The notes under the pieces are model-generated. The model was not told the DNA's origin. It was given only the letters and a program-made list of their open reading frames with translations, and did no database searches. A program made the position numbers and the translations under genes. Shown here in pieces: positions 44,407 to 54,661 of a stretch of DNA of 64,000 nt (position 1 is the stretch's first letter; each line of letters starts with the position of its first letter). This DNA is from Tilletiaria anomala UBC 951 (taxonomy: Eukaryota > Basidiomycota > Exobasidiomycetes > Georgefischeriales > Tilletiariaceae), in assembly GCF_000711695.1 (NCBI RefSeq), contig NW_013547015.1:186001-250000 (forward strand), written 5' to 3'.

Positions 44407-46071
44407 ATGAGCGGATATGATGAACACCAGCGTCTTCGGACGAAGGCGGTGCGCTTACTGTCCAAGAAGAACTATCCTGCGGCGATCGCACTGCTGTACG
44501 AAGGCAGTATGAAGATGCTACAGGCGGGGGAGCAAGGTAGTGGCTGTGACTTGGCCATATACATGATCGACGTCTATGGACAGGCTGGTGTGGAACTGGA
44601 TAAGACAAGCAGAGGTGCGACTGCTTCCGACGACCCGCAGACATGGTCGAATTGCACAGAGCTGAGCTTGGGTCTGTGCTCGATTACCCTTTCTTCAGAT
44701 CGCATCTTCCAGATCCTCAAGCTGGCAAAGGCCGACTTTTGGCGGAAAAAGCTAACGGATGCAGCGGTAAAGTGGGTAAGACATTGTATTTGGCCATTAC
44801 AAATGGCTTGTCTAACACTCTGAGATAACTTTCAGATGGTCGACCAAGGCATCTGGTGCCGATGGCGACCCAGCACTGCGCTACGAGGTTGCAAAGTTAC
44901 TCTGGAAGGAAGGATCCTATTTGCAAGCAGAGCCCCATTTCCATGCTTCGATTCCCGCTCCCTCAGACGACAATGTCGCGTCCGACTCGACCGAGCTCCA
45001 GGAGGCTCCAGCGAATCTCGGCTCGATGATGGTTGATTGGCTGGAAGTACACGCGACCAAGAGTGTTGAGCTTCGCTCGCACGGAAAGTCGGGAGAGGAT
45101 AAGGACGGACCAGACGCTGCAGCTATCCAGCGGATCGAAGCGGGTCGCTTTGCACTCAGAGGCCTCTTTCTGTGAGCAGACGCGGCAGTGCAATGATTAA
45201 AAACGGCAGGTGATACTGAAGACAGTCTCCGCGACCACCATGTGCAGGCTATTGATCGCAGGAAAAGTACCTGCTGCCCACTCTTACCTTAAAAGCTTCA
45301 TCTCGAAGCTCGTCGCACACCCCGCATGCAAGACTCTGCCGCTGCCGATGGAGCCAAATCCGCGCACTTTCTCGCCACCAGCAGGCGTGAATGCTCCTCC
45401 CGCCCGGCAAATTACGCCTTCAGGCGAGCAGAGCGATTATGTACAACCGCTGTGGCTCACTGCGAACGCGGACATCAATTTCGCACAAATGTGTCTCGGG
45501 CTAGTAGATTGCGCTTGGAGAGTGAAGGGTGAGGCAAAGGGCTTGAGCCAGTCCGAGCGCGGCGCGGCGCGGGCTCCGGATGCGCTGCGTAATGCGTGGA
45601 TCGCTCTGGCGCGGCAGTATGTCAAGCAGGGCGTGGCAGGCAGTGTCGACGACGTGGTAGGAGAGGTGAGCATATATTGAAATGGAGGGGAGGCGTAGAG
45701 AGCTCCACTGAAGCTTTCATTCGTTCACCTGGCTGTTGCAGGGCATCAATACTCTCTCAGGGCTTTTCTTTGATCTCCAACCACCAAGAGCCCAAGGCAA
45801 CATGCTTGCCGACATGATGTCTTCCCTTTTCGGCGGATCGTCAAGCAGTCCAGCGGCAGCAGCACCGAAAGGCGCCAAATGGGTCACTTACAAACGCTAT
45901 TCAGAGCCAGTCATCTTGACGGAAGAAGAGGACGAAGAAAGGACTGAAGCGGAAACAGACTCTCTCGCACAACCAAAGGGACAGTCGCAGGCGCAAGGGT
46001 CAAAGGGGGCCACGGCGTCTGGAGGAGCGTCAGCGCCTGTCGCGCCACCTGTCGAGGAGGATCTGGATTGA
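44407..46071 (+). CDS. GET4: Get4, tail-anchored protein targeting factor
   Basis: Get4, with Get5, bridges Sgt2 to Get3 to hand over tail-anchored proteins for ER insertion. Four exons: 44407..44771, 44836..45171, 45248..45665, 45742..46071, giving 482 aa of alpha-solenoid. The N-terminal helix pair reads RLRTKAVRLLSKKNYPAAIA, LYEGSMKMLQAGEQGSGCDL. The splice sites matter. Exon 1 ends inside an AAG codon (donor GTGGGT), giving DAAVKWSTKASG. Intron 2 skips a frame that looks coding (VILKTVSATTM) and gives ALRGLFLLLIAGKVPAAHSY, which matches the Get4 helix pattern. Exon 4 has GINTLSGLFFDLQPP and MMSSLFGG. The tail is acidic and low complexity, longer than in yeast. Phases 2, 2, 0 all agree. 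Confidence 0.88.
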
Positions 46072-46859
46072 GCCGATTTGGCTTGTATTAAAAGCTGTTA
46101 ATCAAAGACATGTGGATCACTTCGTCTCTAAATCATTCGAGGAAGAAATTTGACCAAGAAGTGTCGGAAACGAAATTCGTTTGGACTGAAGATCATTACA
46201 TTTCAATTAGAGCGGAGCGATCGCGCCAACTGCGCAGTTCCTTATACATATAGTTGCAGATCCGTAGCGTAACTCCATGATACCGATCATCGACAAGCCA
46301 AATTCCTCAGCTTTCCTCGACACCCTAGGCAGGGTCGTATCCATCGCACTAGGAGATAATTTGCGGCATGGACCATTCGGAGATGTACCGCTCCACATCC
46401 GGGACGTCAAATTGTTCCGTCAACCACGAGAGGCGGCCGAAGCATGGACGCACCCTGCTCGCTGCGTTCGCGTGCGTTCATATATCGCAGAAGCTTTTGC
46501 ATCCGGGACCGGATTTGCGATTGGTCGTCGGCGCCGCACTGGGTTGATTGTTCCCAACCCGAATGGTAGAACTCACCCGATTGTAGAAGCTTAACTGCCA
46601 AACCAGCCGCCAGCTCCCATCTGTTGCTGCGCATCGATGACAGCTAGTACAAGCTCCGCAAGCGATCAAGTCCTGGATTCCAGCTCTTGTATGAAATCCG
46701 ATACAAACACTCGCGTTAATGCGCGAAGGTGATGGGGCATGGGGTCACTGTTGTATAGAGTCACACTGGCCTAGAATACAAGACATCCTCGCCTTCAATA
46801 TGCCGTACGTGCTGCCACCTTACTACATTGCTGCTGGGCGAAAATACGACTATCTCTGG
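46072..46859. other. Convergent interval GET4 / DRE2
   Basis: About 790 bp, rather long for two 3' UTRs. The minus strand has fragments that read like protein (for example WLTEQFDVPDVERYISEW before a stop near 46345), but I could not join them into a gene with good splice sites. Unresolved. Confidence 0.45.
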
Positions 46860-48116
46860 TTAAATGTCATCGTCCATGTTTGCTGGGATTTGAACAGTCT
46901 CGCCAGGCTTGAACGCGGGAAGACCTAAGTTAAGAAGGGCAGGGTAAGCTTCACGATCAATCACAAAGGAAAGACGAGCAAAATACACACCAAGGTAAGG
47001 GCAACTTGAGCAACGGAAAGCATCGCCGAGGAAACAGCTCCCACAACTGCTCGTTGCGCCTTTGGTCTCGACATGGATGCGCTTGACCTTCTTCTCCTTT
47101 CCGTCCGCGCCCATAACGGTCTCAATGACCTCGCGACGAATGACACCCGAATCTTGCTTCTTTGCGTCCGGAAGGTCATTGTCCTCCTCCGCCAATTGAA
47201 CTATCTCCTGTTGCCATTGTCCAGTCCCAGATGCGGCAACGGCGTCCTCAGCGTCTTGCAGCTCCCGCAGACCGCATGTGCAGTCCTTGCATGCCTTCTT
47301 TCGCTTTGTGCCACCTGTAGCTGAGAAGCCTGGCTGGACCGGCGGACAGTCTGAGCCCCGCACCGCGTTCGGGTTGATCTTGTCGGCGGCAGTGAGGAGC
47401 GCTTCGGCATCTATGAGTGGGGCGTTGCTGTTGGGCGTCGTCGCCCACAGGGCTTTCTTCGCCGCCTTGCTACCGGCGCTTCTGTTTATCCCTGCAGCGC
47501 TAGCTCCGTTGAGCTTCCGTCGCAATGGGAGAGCTGTGGAAGCTCCTGTAGATCCATTCGATGCTTCGGACGACCCTGCTGCCACCGGCTTCCGCCCTTG
47601 AATCCGCTGCTGCTGCCCATTTCCCTCGATGCTCAACTCCGCGAAGCCTGCAATCAGAAGCTCTGCCTTGACCTTCTTACCAAGGACTTCGATCTCATGT
47701 GCCGTTGTGGTGTTCGTGCCCGCATTCTCGACTGCAATGCTGGAGCCAGGTTCTAGCGCTGAAAACAGAGCTGTGAGGAGGACCGCATTCTGGGCTTCTT
47801 GTAAAGGCATGATCAAGTGCGCCGACTGGAATGCGCTGTCCGTCAAGGAAGATGCTGCCACCAGTCAGAGAGGATCGCGTTTGATCAGTGGTTGCTCAAG
47901 GTGGAAAGCGCACGTATGGTGATCGTGCGACTCACCTCCGTCGGTAATCCTGTCGCTCATGTACATCTCGACCTGCTTGGCTCCCCCTGCGGACTCCTGC
48001 TCAACGACACGCTGATAGGAGCCATCCTGGGCTGCAATCATGGAGCCGACGACCACCACCGGCTTTGACGACTGGGCCGCTGCGTGGCCATTGCCATTGA
48101 GTTCCGTGGCATCCAT
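46860..48116 (-). CDS. DRE2: Dre2/anamorsin, cytosolic Fe-S assembly electron carrier
   Basis: Dre2 receives electrons from Tah18 at an early step of cytosolic Fe-S cluster assembly and also occurs in the mitochondrial intermembrane space. Three exons: 48116..47936, 47854..46991, 46924..46860, giving 369 aa. The N-terminal part is the degenerate methyltransferase-like domain (KPVVVVGSMIAAQ; LIMPLQEAQNAVLLTALFSA). Cluster motif I is CPP(V..)...KACKDCTCGL. Motif II is SCGSCFLGDAFRCSSCPYLG, a twin CX2C. Removing the 66-nt last intron gives CPYLG/LPAFKPGE, the exact family ending. The intron has no stop and keeps frame, so retention would insert 22 residues there. The true start is ATG 48116 (MDATELNG); the frame further upstream opens only with GTG. 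Confidence 0.93.
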
Positions 48117-48304
48117 TTTGATGTTCACTTCAATGTCGGGAACGGGTCGCTAGTTGCTAGCTTGACAATCCCGCTTTTAAGAAGAGTGCGGGTGTATGAA
48201 AAAAGTCGGAAGCTCGCTGCGAGCTCAAATACTAAAGCTCCAGATACAAATGCGCAATAGTTCAGAGATGTCCGTCAAAGCGCGCAAGCCTGTAGTGATA
48301 GAAA

Positions 48305-49043
48305 CTAATACTGCCGAGCCGAAGAGTACAAGCGCGGTCGGACTTTGATGGAGCCCTCAGTGAGATTAGTGAGGTGACTGATGGCGGACTTGGCAGCCAA
48401 AATTTCGACGGACGTAAGCTGCTCCCCAGACTTTGACAGTCGAGTGTGGACTTCGAGAGTCACCGACTGGCGACCAATCACAACGCCACAACGGTGATGT
48501 GGATTTACACAAACGTTTCCAGCCTTGGTTAGGAGTTCGTCCATTGGCTGAATACTTGTTCACGGAGGCCCTATCATGTTCGGAATGCACCGCATGTACG
48601 GTTAGTTATTTGATACCTAGTCTGCATAGGCAAGATGCAGGGAGGACGATGCATACATTGACAAGATGTGGCGAAGAGATCGCACATTTTCCACGGCTGT
48701 GCAACCCTGCGTGAAGTGACAAGTAATTCTTGATCAGTACATGCGGGGGGAGATGCGGTCCCTGGCACGCTTGGTAATGACGCGCTATGGAAAAGGGCAT
48801 CACGCGCACGGCGCGACTGATGCTGCTTTGAGCGTCCTGCGTGTGAACCCTGGTATCCTTATGATCCATCTCGAGGCGAATCGCCGGTGTACACTATATG
48901 AGGAGTAGGGACATACCCTCGCAGCCTCGAGCGATGGCTAGCTGGTCGCTGACTTGCCAACGCCTGCTCGTATGATACGCTGCATTCCCTGTGCACTTCA
49001 CTGCTAGGTCGAAGGTTCTTTGAAGGGGACCGCTGTACGACAT
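48305..49043 (-). CDS. Small unidentified protein, three-exon model
   Basis: Proposed exons 49043..48917, 48706..48657 and 48547..48305, giving 139 aa. The phases agree (1, then 0), and all joins are GT-AG. I do not recognise it. It begins MSYSGPLQRTFDLAVKCTGN, continues RRWQVSDQLAIARGCEG, and joins SSPHLVN/PMDELLTKAG across intron 2. The last exon is the most protein-like, with alternating hydrophobic residues (VVIGRQSVTLEVHTRLSK) and then an amphipathic helix (SVEILAAKSAISHLTNL). No signal peptide or membrane segment. The first intron would be 210 nt, long for this window, so an exon may be missing or exon 2 wrong. It sits between DRE2 and SDHAF1 in the same orientation, 188 and 157 bp away. 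A chance set of frames is not excluded. Confidence 0.42.
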
Positions 49044-49200
49044 GGCTGTGGCACCCACCGATTTGCGAGACTGATCTCTACGCCTGCGAAGGGTGCCTAT
49101 GACCGCGATTTGCGAGAGCGCAAATTGGGCATGACCGTGATGCAACTCAGGTCCAAGGGTCTCGGCGTTGGCTGTGTTGCTGATAGGTCATCCCCTGTCG

Positions 49201-49577
49201 CTAGCTAGCAGCGTGTTGCTTTTGCTGGTACCATTCGACCACATCTTTCGACACATGGATATCCTTCACCCCCTTCTCTTCGAAGATTTGCTCCATCATG
49301 CGATTCCCGCGCCGTGTCATATAGTCAATGGCGCTAAAGTCGCGTTGACGAATACCGCCGCCTTGAGATGGATGTTGGAATGCGTGACGCAGGTAGATCA
49401 AGAAGTTGATGCGATTTTGCTGCAGTCAGCAAAGAATAAATGGTCAGCGAGTGATCTGCGAGGAGCATGGGACAGGCTCTGCTGGCGACTTACCACGGGC
49501 TTCGTGCGAATCAGGCGCAGGCCTCTTCGGTAGAGAGAAAGTACATCCTTTTGAGCCTGCGTGAGTCGCGGCGCCAT
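49201..49577 (-). CDS. SDHAF1: SDHAF1 (Sdh6), LYR-motif complex II assembly factor
   Basis: SDHAF1 is a mitochondrial matrix LYR protein that helps the Fe-S subunit of succinate dehydrogenase receive and keep its clusters. Two exons, 49577..49494 (84 nt) and 49419..49201, phase-0 intron (GTAAGT to TGCAG), 100 aa. The N-terminus MAPRLTQAQKDVLSLYRRGL contains the LYR tripeptide; RLIRTKP and an FxxxxF-like NFLIYLRHAF follow. The C-terminal half IRQRDFSAIDYMTRRGNRMM matches the family block RxDxxxIEYLxRRGRRQ, then EEKGVKDIHVS. The length is normal. The gene is easy to miss because exon 1 is short and lies in a small frame. It is in tandem with DRE2, also an Fe-S factor, on the same strand. Confidence 0.9.
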
Positions 49578-51144
49578 GCTCTCTCCACGATTGATGAGCC
49601 TGAACAGCTATCCAATGCTAGTAATTGGTACCTGAAATGTGCGAACGCGTAATTGAGACTCCGGATAAGTAGAAAAGAAGCGCCGCACAAGCATCGTACA
49701 TGTAACATATGTAGAGATAGTCGCAACAACCCGAGCGGGGTGATTGCCTGATCACTGGCAGAGACGCACCTATAAAAAAATAGATTGGTGGGTGAGTGAG
49801 CATGGATGAATGGGGATGGATGACAGGCATGATGGTGGTCATGGAGCGCTTCCAAGCATCGTCACCCCCCTTGCCAGCTAAGGTGTAAAGTAAGGGTGGT
49901 ACAAAGTTATTCCTGTGTATTCCACAAAAGGTACTCATTATGCTAACTTGTGCACTTCGCAGTGAAAAACAGCTGAATCACCCACTTACTCACACCCACA
50001 CTCCACTCACCCACGACCCCCACCCTTTCCTTCTTCCCTTTTTCCCAAGGCGACCTTTGCAACCTTCCTCTCTTCCTTTCTCTCCTCACTCATTTTCGCG
50101 TCCTTATTGTGGGTTATGAGAGTCAACACCTCGCACAACCTCTATCATGCGATGCTAGACGAACATACCTCAGCCTGTTCTTTAAAAACAGATGATGAGG
50201 GGGGGTAGGAGAGGGGCTTGTTCTGCGAACTCGGTGGACCTTCCATCACCATGGCCGCCCGAGTTCCCATGCTTCTCTTCTCTCGGACATCAATCAACGC
50301 TTACTCTTCTTAAGTATATGCGATTACTCTTCTTTAACACGAACGCTGTCGTGTTGAGGGTCAGAACTTGTACCGTGGACTGCAACCGGCTATTGCCACT
50401 TTACACGCCTCGACCCTTAAGTGTTACAGCTACAAACATCTTAGGAGTTACGGCATCTGTCGTTGTGCCATGCCATAGTCAAGACAGCCGACAGTGTGCT
50501 GTGGTTTTCTGCCGATGTTATATACCTGTAGCACGAAAATACATTTTTATACATCTGTCGGCAATCGCACCGAGACATCAGTCCTTCTGTGCGCTACATG
50601 AAAAGGCTCTTTGTCGGTCTTTCGGCATTTTAATGTAAGAGAGTATGCTGCGCTGGTCAGGCGCCATTCGCTGGCAACCCGAATGATCCCTTCATTTGCT
50701 TATGACGTGCCATTTGCTGCAGCGGTGTAGTGGTGGCATTCTCAAGGGCAATTGAAGTTGCGCGTGATGCCATTTGCTTCCATCCGCTATTGCTCTTGTC
50801 AGATGAGCTGCCGTGGTGTAAAGGGAGACTACGTTGCTCATGTTTCCCGCAACTAGATCACGTAATTGAGATCTGCCGACACCAGGTCCAGTTCCGCGGG
50901 ATTGGCCACTCGGGCACGCGTCGAAAGCGCAAGAGTCGAACGCCTACGGGGATGGCAACGAGGGAGACTGACGGATTTGCATTCTCATTGGGGATCAAGC
51001 CTGGAAGGGCGACGAAGGGTGTTAGAGAAAAGTGAGGCGATCAGGTCTTGCCTCCTTCGCTGCTGAGTGAAAGCGATGACGACACAACTCGAATGAGAGC
51101 CTCAAATAAAGCAAACGAGTTGAGACAGACGACACAGATGGCCC
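49578..51144. other. Intergenic region upstream of SDHAF1
   Basis: About 1.57 kb. It contains a TATAAAA run on the + strand (49771-49777) and a strongly pyrimidine-rich + strand tract (about 49981-50100). Short frames follow, one with a good start context at about 50251 (ACCATGG) but only 20 codons long. No conserved domain found on either strand. See findings. Confidence 0.5.
49981..50100 (+). promoter_or_regulatory. Pyrimidine-rich promoter-like tract
   Basis: The + strand runs C/T-rich for about 120 bp (ACTCACCCA-type units, then TTTCCTTCTTCCC-type units). This looks like fungal core promoters or leaders of strongly transcribed genes. No long ORF follows on the + strand. Function inferred from composition. 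Confidence 0.35.
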
Positions 51145-51917
51145 TTATGACGCGCGGATAGCCAGGCAGGTGACACTGCAGATCATAGTTTCCTGTCGAC
51201 AATGACGCAGAGCTGTATAAGTATTCCTTGTTCTGAAGCGTACGGTTATTCTCTGGGCACGCACATTGGTGAACATCTCCTGCGTGACGGTGTCGCCTTC
51301 TTCCCAGTGGCATGCCATGTCTGCGCGTCCGCCTTGACCCAGATTCTCGAGAAGTTGGATCTGGACAATGTATTTGAAGCCTTTGATAAAAGAGCGTCAC
51401 GAGTCAAAATTCAGCACGATGCCTTTTTCCTTCCGCCAGAACGGTACAACTAGCCTTTTGGTTGAATCTCTGATCGATGGTCGAAGAGAAGGAGATCGCA
51501 GTGCTCCAGGCCGTCAGCACAACTCAAGCGCTCCTTGTCGTGGCGTAAGTCTATTAGCTCACCGAGCATCTTCGCCTTGACAGAGTCTGCGAGCTCTTTC
51601 GTCAATCCGGACGGTCGTGCCTTGTATGCTTGCCCGATGAGGCGCGAGTTGAGCAGCTTGGCAATGTGGGGCTTGAGCTGGTCGGAAGGGAACCTGCATT
51701 GCAAACCAAAGACGGGGTCAGCAGGGGAAGGGCAACACGGAGCAAAGCAAGCTCTTTGTGACCTCAAAGACAAGGAGCGCACCCCAAGGACATGGTGCCG
51801 TGTACACTAGCCTCACTTTTGCGATGCTACGCGCTGCGCTGCCCTGGTTGACTCGGCAACTGAGCTGGACGTGCCATTGATGCTCAAAGGCGCTGATTGG
51901 TTAGCAGGTGTGCTCAT
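51145..51917 (-). CDS. Tctex1-family dynein light chain
   Basis: Tctex1 (DYNLT) light chains dimerise and bind the dynein intermediate chain, linking motor to cargo. Four exons: 51917..51817, 51693..51563, 51380..51265, 51192..51145, giving 131 aa. Residues 1 to about 30 are a Ser/Thr-rich extension. The domain then reads QKFPSDQLKPHIAKLLNSRL (compare the family's F.P..V..II...L...L), ELADSVKAKMLG, GFKYIVQIQLLENLGQGGRA, MACHWEEGDTVTQEMFTN, and ends NETMICSVTCLAIRAS. The last two parts fit the core strands KYxVxVxxxExxGQG...A.xCxWD..TD and NxSLFCVVxVFxxY. Every exon boundary falls in phase with GT-AG ends. Which DYNLT subclass it belongs to is not clear; the charged strand and the QG turn recall the TCTEX1D2/DYNLT2B group. 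Confidence 0.82.
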
Positions 51918-52608
51918 TGTGGTTGTGGAGCCGCACGACCTGCTCCCTCTTATGTCGCGTGCTGGTCCCGGCGATGTTTGGGCTCTTTCCCGGGAACGAG
52001 GTCGGTGCGGACTCGGATTGATTTCGGAGAAAGGAGCCTGCAGCGTCGAGTCGTCGATCGAAACACATTCCAGGATGAAAGCAGAAGTGGTGCCGCGATA
52101 TCGAGCGAGAGAGAGCATAACAAACATTACACTACTCTCTACACGGGTTCACCCTGGCTCTCGAAGCCAACAACGAAGTTGGCGGAAGGGCGGAACGACG
52201 ATCGAGATCGTGCTTGTCATCGTCACCCGGCCGAGTCTTTACCCACCAGCGCGAAACGGCGAATGAGTTGAGATTGTGGTCACAAGACGAAACTGTTGGA
52301 ACCGAGGGCCAGCCAAGGATAGTTAACGGGCTCACCACTGATTTCTACTCATCCTCAATCGATGGCAGATCCATCTTCAAGGACGTGCATGCGTATGCAG
52401 CGAAAGCAACTGTAACTGTCCGCTCAGCCGAAAGTGGTCTGACCGGCGAGCAACCTACGGGCCTGACTTTGCTGCTTCCTGCTGACGAGCCTACACTCGC
52501 TGGTACCGTCCGCGTTCGTTTGCTTGATCGTCCGATCGATCCGCGCAAGACTTGATCGAGCTGCACAAGACTTCCTTTCTCTATTTCTGAAGCAGGAATC
52601 CGCTCATC
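51918..52608. other. Divergent promoter region Tctex1 / hexokinase
   Basis: About 690 bp. A 113-codon frame on the + strand (52214-52555) covers half of it but shows no domain and ends just before the hexokinase ATG. I treat it as part of the hexokinase leader or as chance. Confidence 0.5.
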
Positions 52609-54372
52609 ATGACTTCGGCAGCATCGTCAAGTCCGCAGGCAGGCGCCATAGGTGCCTCGCTGTCCAACATGCTCGACGAGGTTGAGGCCCAATTCACCCT
52701 CAGCAAGGACAAGTTACTCGAACTAACGCACCACTTCTCCGAGCTCTACACATATGGACTGGGAGTAAAGGGCGCCGATATGCCGATGATTCCTTCCTTC
52801 GGTGAGCTGCTCTACACACTGTCAGACCTGCCGATTTCTCAGCAGGTGCTGTTCGCTTACACTTGGCTACCTGTTTAGTCACGGGTCTTCCCGACGGGAA
52901 AGAGAAAGGCACATTCCTGGCCATGGACCTCGGCGGCACCAATCTACGTGTTTGCGAAGTAAAGCTAAAAGGTGACCATACATTCGAGATTCGGCAGCAA
53001 AAGTACCGGGTCTCTGATGCGCTCAAGAAGGGACCTGTTGCGGATCTGTTCGAATACATGGCCGAGAGCGTGGAACGCTTCTTGAATGAATTTGGAACCG
53101 AAACGGACGCTGGCGAAGATGAATTGCTGATGGGATTCACATTCAGTTTTGTGAGTGATTGAGAGAACTACTCATTTGATGGTAAAACGGAAGAAGCGAA
53201 CGACTAATCGATATCCTTCCTCGTTGTTCAGCCGGTCGAACAAACTACGATCGACCGAGGTGCACTCCTCTTCTGGACAAAAGGATTCAACTGCCCAGAC
53301 GCGCCAGGCAAGGACGTGGTGCAGCTCCTTCAAAATGCACTCGACAAGAAGCACATCAAAGTGCGGGTTAACGCACTAGTCAATGATACCGTGGGCACCC
53401 TGCTCACCCGCAGCTACCAGACTGGAGGTGCGATCCTGGGCGCCATCTTTGGGACAGGTACCAATGGCGCGTACTTGGAGAGCATCGAGCGGATCAAAAA
53501 GATCAAGGTCTCATCGCAAGGCCAGGCAGGGCCGACGCACATGGTTATTAACACCGAGTGGGGCAGCTTTGACAACGCGGTGAGCAAGACAGACTGCTTC
53601 AGTACGGTGGGCCAGCTTTCGCGGCAAGCTGACTTTGACATTTCTTTTTTTGATATCAGAGGACAGTTTTGCCTACAACTCAGTTTGACAACTTTGTCGA
53701 CCGGACAGCTCTGAGGCAACGACATCATCTTTTCGAGAAGATGATCAGTGGGATGTGTGAGTCTGGTCTAGCGCCTGCCTCGAAACATCATCATTGATGA
53801 AACATTGGCCCGTAGACCTCGGGGAGGTCGCGCGGGCAGTCATTATCTATTTGATCGACAATCTGGTGCTTTTCTCCGGCTTCTCATCGGCGACCTTGAA
53901 TACACAATACGGCCTGGACACCGCTTACATGTCCATGATCGAAGCGGACATCGACAATGGCAACCCGACGAGCGGCTCGAACGGCACGCGCGAGGTTCTG
54001 ACACAGAAGCTGGGCCTGCGAGCCGAGCATGTCTCGGATGTGGATGTCGAGACGGTCCGGCGCATCGTCCGCTTCGTCGGGACGCGCGCGGCCAGGCTCA
54101 GCGCCACCGCCGTAGCTGGCACGCTGATCCACACGGGCAACATCCAGGACGATGGTACGGGTAAGCAAGTCAATGTCGGCGTCGACGGCTCCCTCGCAGA
54201 GCTCTACCCGCATTTCGAGGAGCGCATGCGTATCGCGCTGAGGGACATCGTCGGGGAAGACGCAGAGAAGCGCGTCAAGTTCGGTCTAGCAAAAGATGGG
54301 AGTGGCGTCGGTGCGGCTTTGGGCGCGGCAGCAGCAAAGAAACAACGCACAGCTGGCCACAGAGTAGAGTGA
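52609..54372 (+). CDS. HXK: Hexokinase
   Basis: ATP-dependent phosphorylation of glucose and related hexoses, the first step of glycolysis. Five exons: 52609..52801, 52879..53150, 53232..53579, 53660..53756, 53816..54372, giving 488 aa, the usual fungal length. Phosphate-1 loop FLAMDLGGTNLRVC. Sugar-binding segment MGFTFSFPVEQTTIDRG with FWTKGF. Catalytic Asp in ALVNDTVGTLLTRSY. Phosphate-2 loop IFGTGTNGAYLE. Glucose-contact Glu in INTEWGSFDN. FEKMISGMYLGE then leads into the large lobe. The adenosine segment is GLAKDGSGVGAAL near the C-terminus. The region VLFSGFSSATLNTQYGLDTA resembles basidiomycete hexokinases, but a glucokinase-type enzyme cannot be excluded. No mitochondrial or membrane anchor seen. 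Confidence 0.92.
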
Positions 54373-54661
54373 GTCAAATTCGGATCTCAGCGGTTTTCGA
54401 TGTGCAGCATGTTGATCTTTGCTTTCCTTGCTCGTGTTGCAGAGCAAACTGAGCCAAAGAGTGCTCTTGCATCTGGTCTTGCTGATATGCAGCTCGTATC
54501 ACTTTGTATCATTTGCGACATAACCTGCTCCAATTGCAAAAAGCAAGCATCCGAGCAGCCAACAATGAAAAATGAGAACCATGACCGTCTTCGCATGCTC
54601 CTGCTCTATAAGGCAATATCACCCTATCGTTGCTCCCCCCAACTTCTCCCGCAGCTCCGTT

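Noticed and set aside
45210-45247. VILKTVSATTM as part of Get4
   Set aside because: It cannot be joined in phase to the preceding exon; removing it as intron gives the continuous Get4 helix.
46207-46669. Minus-strand fragments (DVPDVERYISEW, CGACTSCHRC) between GET4 and DRE2
   Set aside because: They look protein-like, but each ends in stops quickly, and I found no set of splice sites that joins them. Kept only as an unresolved interval.
50192-50638. 148-codon frame on +
   Set aside because: Composition resembles translated non-coding DNA (many Cys, Arg, Leu) and starts in a G run; no conserved motif.
52214-52555. 113-codon frame just before hexokinase
   Set aside because: No recognisable domain; it lies in the divergent promoter and does not join in phase to the hexokinase start.
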